From Enterobacter sp. RIT418 (GTDB lineage: Bacteria > Pseudomonadota > Gammaproteobacteria > Enterobacterales > Enterobacteriaceae): a stretch of DNA of 64,000 nt. Where the stretch lies: the NCBI RefSeq assembly GCF_003057745.1, contig NZ_QBJD02000001.1, positions 248,001 to 312,000 of the forward strand. The letters run 5' to 3'. Made by a program: the position numbers and the translations under genes. Every line of letters begins with the position of its first letter. Position 1 is the stretch's first letter. The notes under the pieces are model-generated. The model had not been told where the DNA came from and did no database searches. It saw only the letters and a program-made list of their open reading frames with translations. This document shows positions 10,015 through 20,821 of this stretch, one piece after another.

Positions 10015-11922
10015 ATGCGGTTGTTTATTGCCGAAAAGCCGAGCCTGGCCCGCGCCATTGCCGACGTGCTGCCTAAGCCGCACCGCAAAGGCGACGGCTT
10101 TATCGAATGCGGTAACGGGCAGGTGGTCACCTGGTGTATAGGTCACCTGCTCGAGCAGGCGCAGCCGGACGTCTACGACAGCCGCTACGCGCGCTGGAAC
10201 CTCAACGATCTGCCCATCGTGCCGGAAAAATGGCGCCTTCAGCCGCGTCCTTCCGTCACCAAACAGCTCAACGTGATCAAGCGCTTCCTGCACGAGGCGT
10301 CTGAAGTGGTTCACGCGGGTGACCCGGACAGGGAGGGGCAACTGCTGGTGGATGAAGTGCTGGATTACCTTGAGCTGGCGCCGGAAAAGCGCCAGCAGGT
10401 GCAGCGCTGCCTGATCAACGACCTCAACCCGCAGGCCGTCGAGCGCGCCATCTCGCGCCTGCGCGCCAACAGCGAATTTATCCCGCTGTGCGTGTCGGCG
10501 CTGGCCCGCGCCCGCGCCGACTGGCTCTACGGGATCAACATGACCCGCGCCTACACCATTCTTGGGCGTAACGCGGGCTATCAGGGCGTGCTCTCCGTCG
10601 GGCGCGTGCAGACCCCGGTGCTTGGGCTGGTGGTGCGCCGCGACGAGGAGATTGAGAACTTCGTCGCCAAAGACTTTTTTGAAGTGAAGGCGCACATCGT
10701 CACGCCGAAAGAGGAACGCTTTACCGCCGTCTGGCAGCCGAGCGACGCCTGCGAATCGTACCAGGATGAAGAGGGGCGCCTGCTGCACCGCCCGCTGGCG
10801 GAGCACGTGGTCAACCGCATTACCGGCCAGCCCGCCATCGTCACCAGCTATAACGATAAACGGGAATCAGAACCTGCGCCGCTGCCGTTTTCGCTGTCCG
10901 CCCTGCAGATTGAGGCGGCCAAAAAGTTCGGCATGAGCGCGCAGAACGTGCTGGATATCTGCCAGAAGCTCTACGAAACCCACAAGCTGATCACCTATCC
11001 GCGCTCGGACAGCCGCTACCTGCCGGAAGAACACTTTGCCGGACGCCACTCGGTGATGAACGCCATCGGCGTACACGCGCCGGACCTGCTGCCGCAGCCT
11101 GCCGTTAACCCGGACACCCACAACCGCTGCTGGGATGACAAAAAGGTGGATGCTCACCACGCCATCATCCCGACGGCGCGGACCAGTAGCGTAAATCTGA
11201 CCGAGAACGAATCGAAGGTCTATGGCCTGGTTGCCCGCCAGTACCTGATGCAGTTCTGCGCGGACGCGGTGTTCCGCAAGTGCACGATCGAGCTGGAGAT
11301 TGCCAAAGGGAAGTTCGTTGCCAAGGCGCGTTTTCTCGCGGAAGCGGGCTGGCGCACGCTGCTGGGCAACAAGGAGCGCGACGAGGAAAACGACGGCACG
11401 CCGCTGCCGGTAGTGGCGAAAGACGACGAGCTGCTGTGCGAGAAGGGCGAAGTGGTTGAGCGTCAAACCCAGCCGCCGCGCCATTTCACCGACGCCACGC
11501 TGCTGTCGGCGATGACCGGGATCGCCCGCTTCGTGCAGGATAAAGATCTGAAGAAGATCCTGCGTGCGACGGACGGTTTAGGTACCGAGGCCACGCGCGC
11601 GGGGATCATCGAGCTGCTCTTTAAGCGCGGTTTTCTCGAGAAAAAAGGACGCTATATTCATTCGACAGAGCCGGGACGCGCATTGATCCATTCGCTGCCG
11701 GAGCTGGCCGCCAGGCCGGACATGACGGCGCACTGGGAGTCGGTGCTGACGCAAATCAGCGAAAAGCAGTGCCGCTATCAGGACTTTATGCAGCCGCTGG
11801 TCGGCACGCTGTATCAATTGATCGATCAGGCGCGCAGCACGCCGGTGAAGCGGTTCAGAGGAATGGTTGCGCCGGGCGGCGGCGCGAAGAAGCCGTTTAA
11901 AAAGAGAAAGAGTGCGGCCTGA
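10015..11922 (+). CDS. topB: DNA topoisomerase III
   Basis: A type IA topoisomerase that decatenates replication and recombination intermediates. It has 635 residues (E. coli 653). The Toprim domain starts at residue 1 with IAEKPS and includes DPDREGQ near 103-109. The active tyrosine is Y328 in [11 protein letters not shown] basic tail ends the protein (FKKRKSAA), and it is shorter than in E. coli. The start at 10015 gives [10 protein letters not shown]. It is coupled to selD by a four-base gap. Confidence 0.97.
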   Translation: MRLFIAEKPSLARAIADVLPKPHRKGDGFIECGNGQVVTWCIGHLLEQAQPDVYDSRYARWNLNDLPIVPEKWRLQPRPSVTKQLNVIKRFLHEASEVVHAGDPDREGQLLVDEVLDYLELAPEKRQQVQRCLINDLNPQAVERAISRLRANSEFIPLCVSALARARADWLYGINMTRAYTILGRNAGYQGVLSVGRVQTPVLGLVVRRDEEIENFVAKDFFEVKAHIVTPKEERFTAVWQPSDACESYQDEEGRLLHRPLAEHVVNRITGQPAIVTSYNDKRESEPAPLPFSLSALQIEAAKKFGMSAQNVLDICQKLYETHKLITYPRSDSRYLPEEHFAGRHSVMNAIGVHAPDLLPQPAVNPDTHNRCWDDKKVDAHHAIIPTARTSSVNLTENESKVYGLVARQYLMQFCADAVFRKCTIELEIAKGKFVAKARFLAEAGWRTLLGNKERDEENDGTPLPVVAKDDELLCEKGEVVERQTQPPRHFTDATLLSAMTGIARFVQDKDLKKILRATDGLGTEATRAGIIELLFKRGFLEKKGRYIHSTEPGRALIHSLPELAARPDMTAHWESVLTQISEKQCRYQDFMQPLVGTLYQLIDQARSTPVKRFRGMVAPGGGAKKPFKKRKSAA

Positions 11923-11932
11923 CCGGTTTTCT

Positions 11933-11953
11933 CCCTCTCCCCATGGGAGAGGG
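11933..11953. repeat. CCCTCTCCC palindromic repeat, copy 2
   Basis: CCCTCTCCC-CAT-GGGAGAGGG, followed by ACGGGGAGAGGG. It fills the gap between the convergent ends of topB and gdhA. Confidence 0.85.
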
Positions 11954-11988
11954 ACGGGGAGAGGGCTCCCGGCCGCACGATATAAACC

Positions 11989-13347
<1,359 letters not shown>

Positions 13348-13546
13348 TTATAATACGTAGGTGTTTTGTGTTGTTTTTTTGACTATACCACCCGCACCGC
13401 TTTGCGAGGCAAGCGGAAATTCCGCCAGAAAGGGAAATTCATTACGCGGCGCCTGTCATAACCAAAAGCGATGGTGAGATAAATTAAAGGTCGGGCCGTT
13501 TTTTACCGTTATAGTCATTATCAGAAGACAACAGGAAGAGACGTCT

Positions 13547-13819
13547 ATGAATCGTTATGTTTTTACCGCGCTGCTGGCCCTTTTATCCGCAGGCGCGCAG
13601 GCCGACCGCATTCGCCCGGACGTGGAGGTCAACGTGCCGCCAGAGGTGTTTAGCACCAGCGGGCAGCGCGCGCAGCCGTGCAACCGGTGCTGTATTTATC
13701 AGGATCAAAACTATTCGGAAGGCGCGGTGGTGAAGGCTGATGGCGTACTGCTGCAGTGCCAGCGCGACGAGCGCACCATCAGCACGAACCCGCTGGTCTG
13801 GCGGCGCGTAAAAGAATAA
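13547..13819 (+). CDS. ynjH: Secreted small protein YnjH (DUF1496)
   Basis: A 90-residue exported protein with a signal peptide over residues 1-19 (MNRYVF, hydrophobic run, AGAQA). The mature part holds the family signature CNRCCIYQDQNYSEGAVV and a later LQC, suggesting disulfide or metal binding. A good AGGAAGAG ribosome site precedes the ATG. The 3' end overlaps the convergent nudG by 41 bases. Function unknown. Confidence 0.88.
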   Translation: MNRYVFTALLALLSAGAQADRIRPDVEVNVPPEVFSTSGQRAQPCNRCCIYQDQNYSEGAVVKADGVLLQCQRDERTISTNPLVWRRVKE

Positions 13820-14195
13820 ACGCTTCAAGCAGGGGAATATCGGCGGGGGCCAGATCGTAGCCAAACGCCTCCTCCGGCGTACACCACGCCAGCCGCGCGT
13901 GGTAATGCGCCGTGGGCTCGCCGCGAAAGGCGGGCACATGCCACGCGTGGAGGTTTATCAGCCGCTGCGACACCTCGCGCCGGTGGCTTGCCACGTAGCG
14001 TTCAGGCTGGGCCTCAATGCCCAGCTCTTCGCGCAGCTCGCGGATCAGCGCCTCCGGCTGGGTCTCCCCGGCCTCCACCTTTCCGCCCGCGAACTCCCAC
14101 ATTCCCGGCTGGTCGGCGTGGGAAGGGCGCTGGGCCAGTAAAATGTTGCCGTCTTTTTCGATAATGGCCGCCACAACTTCGAGTGTTTTCAGCAT
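13779..14195 (-). CDS. nudG: CTP pyrophosphohydrolase NudG (Nudix)
   Basis: A Nudix hydrolase that in E. coli removes oxidised or methylated pyrimidine nucleotides. It has 138 residues. The Nudix box GGKVEAGETQPEALIRELRE-ELGI is complete, with the REL and EE catalytic residues. The ATG at 14195 gives MLKTLEVVAAII, like E. coli; no convincing ribosome site is visible. It is divergent from ynjA and convergent with ynjH. Confidence 0.94.
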   Translation of the reverse strand: MLKTLEVVAAIIEKDGNILLAQRPSHADQPGMWEFAGGKVEAGETQPEALIRELREELGIEAQPERYVASHRREVSQRLINLHAWHVPAFRGEPTAHYHARLAWCTPEEAFGYDLAPADIPLLEAFILLRAARPAGSC

Positions 14196-14270
14196 GAGTG
14201 TCAATAATTGATAATGAAAACCGACATATTATCGTCCCCCTTCAAAGAGTCCAGCCGTCAGGAGAATCAG

Positions 14271-14840
14271 GTGAAAGAGACGACCGCCTGGGTAAGCCCC
14301 ATCAACAACATTCCCGCCAGCCTTAAGCCCATCGCCGCCGTACAGAAGAAACATTTCGGCGCGGTGTTAAACCCCACCCGCTGGTGGGGCCGCATGCCGC
14401 GATTGTTCTGGCTGGTGGCGCTGTTCGTCGGCTTTCTGGAGCGGCGCAGCGCGCGGCTTAGCCCGGTGCTGCGCTCGCTGCTGATGACCCGCGTGTCGCA
14501 GCTTTGCCACTGCGCGTTCTGTATTGACGCCAACAGCCTGCGCCTGGCGGAGAGAGCGGGCGCGCGGGATAAAGTGCAGGCCGTGAGCGACTGGCATGCC
14601 TCCGCGCTGTTCAGCGAGGAAGAGCGCGCGGCGCTGGCGTATGCCGACGCGGTCACCGCCACGCCGCCCCGCGTGGACGAGGCCACAAAGGCCGACCTCA
14701 AGCGCCACTTTACGGACGAAGCCATTACCGAGATGACGGCGCTAATTGCGTTCCAGAATCTCTCCGCTCGCTTTAACGCCGCGCTGGAGATCCCCGCGCA
14801 GGGGCTGTGCGACAGCGCCAAAGGAAAGCCGCATGCTTGA
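14271..14840 (+). CDS. ynjA: AhpD-like protein YnjA
   Basis: A carboxymuconolactone-decarboxylase/AhpD-fold protein of 189 residues, probably a thiol-dependent peroxidase-type reductant. The CxxC-type motif is CHCAFCIDANSL. I chose the GTG at 14271 because AGGAG lies six bases upstream; an ATG at 14214 would add 19 residues lacking family similarity. In E. coli ynjA sits between ydjZ and ynjB. Here it overlaps ynjF by eight bases on the other side of ynjE, so it has moved and is now probably co-translated with ynjF. Confidence 0.87.
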   Translation: MKETTAWVSPINNIPASLKPIAAVQKKHFGAVLNPTRWWGRMPRLFWLVALFVGFLERRSARLSPVLRSLLMTRVSQLCHCAFCIDANSLRLAERAGARDKVQAVSDWHASALFSEEERAALAYADAVTATPPRVDEATKADLKRHFTDEAITEMTALIAFQNLSARFNAALEIPAQGLCDSAKGKPHA

Positions 14841-15450
14841 TCGTCACCTGCACCCGCGCGTCAAGCCCGCGCTCGGCCGCCTGGCCGCCGCGCTGGATAA
14901 GCCTTTTATCTCACCGGACGGTCTCACCCTGACCGGGTTTGCCATCGGCGTGCTGGCGCTGCCGTTTCTGGCGCTGGGATGGTATCCGGCGGCGCTGGCC
15001 GCCATTGTGCTGAACCGCCTGCTCGATGGCCTTGACGGCGCGCTGGCGCGCCGCAGGGGATTGAGCGACGCTGGGGGATTTCTGGATATCGCGCTTGATT
15101 TTCTGTTCTACGCGCTGGTGCCGTTTGGCTTCGCCCTCGCCGCGCCCGCAGAGAACGCGCTGGCGGCCGCCTGGCTGCTGTTCGCCTTTATCGGCACCGG
15201 GAGCAGCTTCCTGGCGTTTGCGGCGCTGGCCGCGAAGCACGATATTGATAACCCCGGCTATGCGCATAAGTCGTTCTATTACATTGGCGGGTTAACGGAA
15301 GGGACGGAGACGATCGCGCTGTTCGTGCTGTGCTGCCTGTTTCCGGCGCACTTCACGCTGTTTGCGTGGGCGTTTGGCGCGCTGTGCTGGCTGACCACCA
15401 CAACGCGCATCTGGAGCGGATACGTAACGCTGAAGGCGCTCAGGCCCTAG
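14833..15450 (+). CDS. ynjF: CDP-alcohol phosphatidyltransferase family protein YnjF
   Basis: A polytopic inner-membrane enzyme candidate of 205 residues. The family motif DG-x2-AR-x8-G-x3-D-x3-D appears as LDGLDGALARRRGLSDAGGFLDIALD. Several hydrophobic segments follow. It would transfer a phosphatidyl-type group, but the acceptor is unknown. It starts inside the end of ynjA (ATG at 14833) and its 3' end overlaps the convergent ynjE by four bases. Confidence 0.92.
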   Translation: MLDRHLHPRVKPALGRLAAALDKPFISPDGLTLTGFAIGVLALPFLALGWYPAALAAIVLNRLLDGLDGALARRRGLSDAGGFLDIALDFLFYALVPFGFALAAPAENALAAAWLLFAFIGTGSSFLAFAALAAKHDIDNPGYAHKSFYYIGGLTEGTETIALFVLCCLFPAHFTLFAWAFGALCWLTTTTRIWSGYVTLKALRP

Positions 15451-16754
15451 CGCACGCTCTCAGGCCCGCGTTCGCCGGTGACCGTCGGGTTTTTCGGGTC
15501 GGCGCTCCATTCGTACCAGCCGCCGTCGTACACGGAGACGTTTTTCCAGCCCATCGCCCGCGCGTACATGAAGGTTTCCGACGCGCGCCAGCCCGTACCG
15601 CAGTAGAACGCCACGTGCTGCTCGGGCAGGATATTCCAGGTTTTCCACATGGCGGCGATGTCGTCCGCGCTGCGCATGGTGCCGTCCGGATTGTGGAAAT
15701 CTTCCATGTGGGTCGCATCGCTGCCCGCGTGTCCCCAGCGCGCTCCCGCAATCTCGCCTTTTGGCTTGATGTAGCTATAGCCGCTGGTTTCCCCGATGAA
15801 CTCCGGCCACGAGCGAATGCTGACCAGCGAGGCGTCCTGGCGATTGAGCATGCCGCGCGCCTGTTCCATATCAACCATCAGCTGAGGCTGGCCGGGGATA
15901 GGGGCACCAAAATCGGGGGCCGGTTTCACCTTCGGCGGCATGCCGCGTTCAACCGGCAGCCCGGAATCTGACCAAGTCTTCCAGCCGCCATCAAGCAGAC
16001 GCACGTCCTTAACGCCCGCGTACAGCATAATCTGCGCCACGCGCGCCGCCGCATAGACGTCGCGGCCGTAGAGGATCACCGTGGTGTCGTGGCGAATGCC
16101 GTATTTTGCCAGCAGCGCCTTCAGCTTGTCGTCGGAGACTTTATTCCACAGCGGCTCGCTCTCGACGTCGTTGGTGTCGATGTAGTCCGCGCCGGGAATA
16201 TGGTTCAGCAGATAGAACTTCGGCGCGCCCCAGGCGGCTTCAATCACCTTCCAGTCGCCCTTCGGCGCGGCAACCACCGGTTTACCCTGCTGCAGCTGGT
16301 GGATCCACTGCGGATAAACCAGCTGTTCGAAGTGCGGCAGGCGCTGCAGGCGATCGGCGGCCTGAAGGGCATCGCTCAGAAGGGAAATCTGCGTATAGCC
16401 CGCTTTTTCCAGCCGGGCCCGGACGGCCTGGTTATCGCTTTCGCTGCCGTAAAGCGCAATCGGCCTGTCGGCGGAAAGCTGATGGGCTTTTGCCCATGCG
16501 GCTATCTGCGCGTCGCTCATCGCGCCGAGCCACGAGGCGGAAAGGTTCAGCGCGGCGGGTTCATGCCCGGAAGGGGCGCTTAACGCCTGCGGCCAGCCGT
16601 TATAAAACGCGCTGGGGCGGGTATCGATCGCCGCGCCGTGCTGCTGTTGCAGCTGCTCAAGCGTGAGGGCGTGGGGCATGTTAGCCGCCAGGGAAGAGAA
16701 TGAGGCGAGGCCGCAAAGCAGGGCCAGCGCGGTCAGTTGAGAAACACGTTTCAT
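15447..16754 (-). CDS. ynjE: Multi-domain thiosulfate sulfurtransferase YnjE
   Basis: A periplasmic or exported rhodanese of 435 residues with three rhodanese-like modules, only the last catalytic. A signal peptide covers residues 1-24 (ending in SLAA). The active cysteine is C385 in FYCGTGWR, the same number as in E. coli. The start at 16754 is the ATG beginning MKRVSQL. It follows the ynjBCD transporter genes with a 73-base gap. Confidence 0.94.
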   Translation of the reverse strand: MKRVSQLTALALLCGLASFSSLAANMPHALTLEQLQQQHGAAIDTRPSAFYNGWPQALSAPSGHEPAALNLSASWLGAMSDAQIAAWAKAHQLSADRPIALYGSESDNQAVRARLEKAGYTQISLLSDALQAADRLQRLPHFEQLVYPQWIHQLQQGKPVVAAPKGDWKVIEAAWGAPKFYLLNHIPGADYIDTNDVESEPLWNKVSDDKLKALLAKYGIRHDTTVILYGRDVYAAARVAQIMLYAGVKDVRLLDGGWKTWSDSGLPVERGMPPKVKPAPDFGAPIPGQPQLMVDMEQARGMLNRQDASLVSIRSWPEFIGETSGYSYIKPKGEIAGARWGHAGSDATHMEDFHNPDGTMRSADDIAAMWKTWNILPEQHVAFYCGTGWRASETFMYARAMGWKNVSVYDGGWYEWSADPKNPTVTGERGPESVR

Positions 16755-16827
16755 CGAAAATCCTGACACAGAAAAATGAGGGCGTCATTGTCGTCGTTCC
16801 CGTCGCGGAAAACATTGCGTTAGCACA

Positions 16828-17448
16828 TTATTGCCAGCGAGAAAGCGCAATCACCTGGCCGCCGGGCGGAATATCGTTTTCATCATGCGTGACCAGCACC
16901 GCCGGAATATTGCGCGCGCGGACGGCGTCAAAGACCCACGCGCGGAAGCTGGCGCGCAGCGCGCTGTCGAGGCGGCTGAACGGCTCGTCCAGCAGCAGCG
17001 CCCGCGGCTCGGCAAGCAGGGCGCGAAGCAGGCTCACCCTCGCGCGCTCACCGCCGGAGAGCGTTGCGGGATCGCTATGATAATGGTGATTCAGCCCGGC
17101 CGACGCCAGCGCCGCCTGCACCGCCTCCCGACGCGCCTTTCCTGCCACGCGCGCGGGCAGCGCCAGCAGCAGGTTTTGCCCAACGCTGAAGTGGTCAAAC
17201 AGCAGCGCGTCCTGGAAAAGAACGCCGATTCCCCGCTGCTCCGTGGGCAATTCATCGCAGCGGCGATCGTCCAGCCACAGCTCGCCCTGCGCCTGAAAAT
17301 CCGCGGCAAGCGCGCCCGCCATCCACGAAAACAGCGTTGATTTCCCGCTGCCGGAGGCGCCCATCAGCGTGACGATCTCGCCGCGCGGTACGCAAAAATT
17401 CACCCCGCGAAACAGCGGCTCAATGGTGAGGTCGTTGACGTTGAGCAT
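16828..17448 (-). CDS. ynjD: ABC transporter ATPase YnjD
   Basis: The nucleotide-binding subunit of the YnjBCD importer, 206 residues. Walker A is GASGSGKST, the signature is LSGGERARVSLLRAL and Walker B is ALLLDEPFSRLD. The ATG at 17448 overlaps the ynjC stop by one base (TGATG), so translation is coupled. A longer reading to 17844 is antisense to ynjC and was not used. The family resembles thiamine and iron importers, but the substrate is unknown. Confidence 0.93.
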   Translation of the reverse strand: MLNVNDLTIEPLFRGVNFCVPRGEIVTLMGASGSGKSTLFSWMAGALAADFQAQGELWLDDRRCDELPTEQRGIGVLFQDALLFDHFSVGQNLLLALPARVAGKARREAVQAALASAGLNHHYHSDPATLSGGERARVSLLRALLAEPRALLLDEPFSRLDSALRASFRAWVFDAVRARNIPAVLVTHDENDIPPGGQVIALSRWQ

Positions 17449-18983
17449 CAGCGTAATCCTTGTCGATAGCGCCCGGCGAGGCGGGCCAGCAGCGCGGCCA
17501 CGCCGAACGCGCCGCCCGTTAACAGCAACAGCCCCAGCGCGCGGCTGGCGAGCACCGGCACGCTGCCGCCGCTGCTGAGCGCAACGGCCTCGGTGGTTAG
17601 CGTGGCGAGGCGTCCCGCGCCGAGCCACAGCGTAGGCATGTACTGGGCCATACTCACCGAAAACCCGGTGGCGAACGCCAGCAGCGCCGGGCGAAGCAGC
17701 AGGGGACATTTTAGCAGGCAGAAGATTTTTCCGCGCGACCAGCCCAGCGTTCTGGCGGTGAGGATCAGCCGGGGATCGAGCCTGCGCCAGGCGGGCTGCA
17801 GCATCAGCAGCATCCACGGCAGCACCCACAGCAGGTGGCTCCACAGCACGGTGGCATACTCACCGTCCAGGCCGAGCCGCAGCGCCAGCGCGTACTGGCC
17901 GGAAACGAGCGGCAGGGCGGGAAGCGCCAGCGGCAGCCAGATCCACAGCGCGCCGCGCCGGGGGCCCCACTCGAGCCAGAGGAAAATAACCGCCAGGGCG
18001 ATCAGGCTCGACAGCAGGCCCAGGGACAGGCTGGTGCTGACAAGCGTCAGGGCGGCACCGTCGTCGCGCGCCAGCGCAACCAGCACGACCGTACACAGGA
18101 TGCCGCAGGCGGGCAACAGCCAGCCCAGCGCGCGTTCGGGAAGCGGGGCGTGCGATATCCGTCGAACGCCGGACAGGTTCGGCACCGCGCGCCGCCAGGC
18201 TCTCCACAGGCCGTAGCCCAGCGCGGCCAGCGCCGCTAAAAGCGCCAGCAGAAGCAGGCACAGCAGCGTGCCCTTGACCTGCTGGCCCTCATCGCCCTGG
18301 CTCAGCCAGTGCCAGGCCAGCACCGCCAGCGTCGGCGGGTTCCCCGGACCGAGAACGATCGCCACGTCGACGGCCGAAAGTGACCAGGCCAGGACCGCGA
18401 GCATCACCGCGCCCAGCGCCGGGGCAATTGCCGGAATGACCAGCCAGGCCAGGCGCTGCAGCCTCCCGTAGCCGAGGGTTTGCAAGACCACGTTCTGCTG
18501 CGCCAGCCGCTGCTCCGGCAGCACCGCGCAGATGGCCCACAGCACGAAGGCGCTCTCCTTAACGGCGAGCGTAAATCCCAACCCGACGCCGTAACGGTCC
18601 AGCTGGGGCGCGCAGAGCGTGCAGAATCGGTAAAAAAGGCCGCCCTCGGCAAACACCAGCAGCACGCTGGTGGCAAACGCGACGTGGGGCACGGCCAGCA
18701 GCCACGGCAGGCGGCCGCTCAGGCGCTGCCAGCGCTCGCCGGGCCAGAGCAGGGCAACGAACCCGAGCGCGATCAGCAGCGCGCCGAGCGTGGCAATCAG
18801 GGTTGAAACCAGCGTGGCGGCCAGCGCCTGGGGTAGCTGCGGATCGCCGAGAAGCGACTGCCACCCCTCAGAGGAGAACGCCGGAGCCAGCAGGATGACG
18901 GCCGCGGGCACGAGCGGCACGTAAATCACCGCCATCGCCAGCCGGGCAAGGCCGCCTAGCGCGTACCGTAGCGGCGAAGCCAT
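17448..18983 (-). CDS. ynjC: ABC transporter permease YnjC
   Basis: The inner-membrane permease of the YnjBCD system, 511 residues, made of two fused permease halves each with about six membrane spans. The length equals the E. coli protein. The ATG lies inside the end of ynjB (28-base overlap). The sequence is very GC-rich, which gives several long spurious reading frames on the other strand. Confidence 0.93.
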   Translation of the reverse strand: MASPLRYALGGLARLAMAVIYVPLVPAAVILLAPAFSSEGWQSLLGDPQLPQALAATLVSTLIATLGALLIALGFVALLWPGERWQRLSGRLPWLLAVPHVAFATSVLLVFAEGGLFYRFCTLCAPQLDRYGVGLGFTLAVKESAFVLWAICAVLPEQRLAQQNVVLQTLGYGRLQRLAWLVIPAIAPALGAVMLAVLAWSLSAVDVAIVLGPGNPPTLAVLAWHWLSQGDEGQQVKGTLLCLLLLALLAALAALGYGLWRAWRRAVPNLSGVRRISHAPLPERALGWLLPACGILCTVVLVALARDDGAALTLVSTSLSLGLLSSLIALAVIFLWLEWGPRRGALWIWLPLALPALPLVSGQYALALRLGLDGEYATVLWSHLLWVLPWMLLMLQPAWRRLDPRLILTARTLGWSRGKIFCLLKCPLLLRPALLAFATGFSVSMAQYMPTLWLGAGRLATLTTEAVALSSGGSVPVLASRALGLLLLTGGAFGVAALLARLAGRYRQGLR

Positions 18984-20125
18984 TCCTGCTCCAGCGCGTT
19001 CACCCAGGCGGCGTGCGGTTCAGCCAGCACCGCCGGCTGGCCCGCAGGCGTAAAGGCGGCAAGCGCTTTTGCCGCATCGGCGGGAAGCTTGCTCGCGTCC
19101 AGCACGCTCGGATCGCCCCAGACGGCGGGGTCGGCCTTGCGGATCTGCGCCCGCGGGGAGAGCAGGAAGTTAGCGACCATCTTTGCTCCCGCGCTGGCGC
19201 TGGCGTTTAGCGGGATCGCCACGAAGTGGACGTTTCCGAGCATGCCGTTGCGAAAGCCGAAGCTATAGCTGTCAGAAGGAAGCTCGCCGCTGGCCACCTT
19301 CTGCTGCGCGTGGGCCGGGTTAAAGGTCAGCGAAAAATTCAGGCTGCCGCTGGCTAGCAGCGCGTCCATTCTGGCGGGGGACGGCGGAAAATCTTTCCCC
19401 TCGCGCCACAGCAGCGGGTGCAGGGCGTCGAGCCAGGCCCAAAGCGGCGCGGTAACCTGGGCGAAATCGGCGTCCGGCGCTTTTTTTAGCGCGTCAGGAT
19501 GCTCGGTCAGCGTGAGGAGCATCTGCTCAAGAAACGCGGTGCCGGTAAAGTCCGGCGGGCGAGGGTAGCTCACCTTGCCCGGATGCTGCTGCGCGTACGC
19601 CAGCAGCGCCTGCGGATCGGCGGGCGGCGTAGGCGTGCTGCCACGGCGGGCGATGAAGGTGAGCTGCGCGCCGCCCCACGGGGATTCAGCGCCCTCTGTG
19701 GCAACCGCAAAATCTTCCGTCACCGGCTTTTGCATATCGACGTAGCGCCAGTTCGGCAGCGTCTGCGCCCACCGGGTTTGCAGCAGGCCGGCCTCCTTCA
19801 GGGTGCGGAAATTCTCTCCGTTAACCCACAGCAGATCGACCGAGCCTTTCGCCGTGCGCCCCGCGCGGGCTTCCGTCTGAATGCGTTTAACCGCGTCGGC
19901 TGCGTCGGCCAGGCGTACGATTTTAAGGTCGATGGCGTAGTGGGTTTTCATCTCTCCGCTCACCCAGTCGAGATAGCGGTTTACCGCCGGGTCACCGCCC
20001 CAGGCGTTGAACCAGACCGTCTGGCCCTGGGCCTGTTGCTGGAGGGTTTGCCAGCTGTCTGCTGCCAGCACGGGGGCTGCAAAGAGCAGGCCTGTCAGAA
20101 TCGCGCAAAAACGCACACGGCGCAT
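18956..20125 (-). CDS. ynjB: ABC transporter substrate-binding protein YnjB
   Basis: The periplasmic binding protein of YnjBCD, 389 residues. A signal peptide covers residues 1-22 (VRFCAILTGLLFAAPVLAA). The mature part has the extracellular solute-binding pattern WFNAWGGDPAVNRYLDWV. The gene starts six bases after ydjZ and is the first of ynjB-ynjC-ynjD-ynjE. The ligand is not known. Confidence 0.93.
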   Translation of the reverse strand: MRRVRFCAILTGLLFAAPVLAADSWQTLQQQAQGQTVWFNAWGGDPAVNRYLDWVSGEMKTHYAIDLKIVRLADAADAVKRIQTEARAGRTAKGSVDLLWVNGENFRTLKEAGLLQTRWAQTLPNWRYVDMQKPVTEDFAVATEGAESPWGGAQLTFIARRGSTPTPPADPQALLAYAQQHPGKVSYPRPPDFTGTAFLEQMLLTLTEHPDALKKAPDADFAQVTAPLWAWLDALHPLLWREGKDFPPSPARMDALLASGSLNFSLTFNPAHAQQKVASGELPSDSYSFGFRNGMLGNVHFVAIPLNASASAGAKMVANFLLSPRAQIRKADPAVWGDPSVLDASKLPADAAKALAAFTPAGQPAVLAEPHAAWVNALEQEWLRRYGTR

Positions 20126-20131
20126 GATGCC

Positions 20132-20815
20132 TCACTTTTTGGTCGAAAAGGGATAACGGGAAAGAAGCCAGCGGGTCACCAGCGGAAATAATCCCAGCAG
20201 TGTAAAGGCAACGATCAGCCCAGGCGACAGAATATCGCGCAGTGAGGTTATGTTTCCTAACGCGCGTCCGGCGTTCAGGAAAATGACCGTAGCGGGCAGC
20301 ATCGCCAGCTGGCTAACCCACCAGTAGCGGCGCACGCCAAGGCGCGTGAGCCCCATCAGCAGGTTGACCAGGAAAAAGGGGAACAGCGGCATCAGGCGCA
20401 GGGCAAAAAGGTAGCCCGCGCCGTCGTGAGCCATACCGGCGTTGACCGTTTTCATCTGCAGGGCAAAACGCTGCTGGACCCAGTCGCGCAGCAGGTAGCG
20501 GCTGGCAAGCATCGCCAGCGTCGCGCCGAGCGTGGAGGCAAACGACACCAGCAGTACGCCCAGCCACGGGGTGAACAGCGCGCCGCCGAGCAGCGTCAGG
20601 AACGCCGCGCCGGGAATGGAGAGCGCGGAAACCAGCACATATACCGCAAAGTAGAGCAGCGCGCTCTGAACCGGCGCGTGATTAACCTGCGCAATCAGCG
20701 CGTGCTGGTGAGCTTTAATGGTATCGAGCGAGAGCGTGCCGGGCGGCAGAAAACGAAACGCAAGAATAAAGGCGCCCAGAAGGGCGCACAGGAAGAGGGT
20801 TTTACGCATGGTCAC
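20132..20815 (-). CDS. ydjZ: TVP38/TMEM64 family membrane protein (YdjZ-like)
   Basis: A 227-residue (or 225 from the ATG at 20809) inner-membrane protein of the DedA/VTT superfamily. It has an N-terminal membrane segment, the VTT core with PGAAFLTLLGGALF and a FALRLMPLFPFFLVN segment, then a C-terminal span. It matches YdjZ better than YdjX from memory. E. coli has ydjX, ydjY and ydjZ between xthA and ynjA; only this one remains. The start is uncertain: GTG at 20815 and ATG at 20809 both lack a clear ribosome site and follow the xthA stop closely. Confidence 0.8.
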   Translation of the reverse strand: MTMRKTLFLCALLGAFILAFRFLPPGTLSLDTIKAHQHALIAQVNHAPVQSALLYFAVYVLVSALSIPGAAFLTLLGGALFTPWLGVLLVSFASTLGATLAMLASRYLLRDWVQQRFALQMKTVNAGMAHDGAGYLFALRLMPLFPFFLVNLLMGLTRLGVRRYWWVSQLAMLPATVIFLNAGRALGNITSLRDILSPGLIVAFTLLGLFPLVTRWLLSRYPFSTKK

Positions 20816-20821
20816 GCGGCG

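Noticed and set aside
8988-10130. A 380-codon minus-strand frame opposite selD
   Set aside because: Shadow frame; SelD is complete with Cys17 and Lys20.
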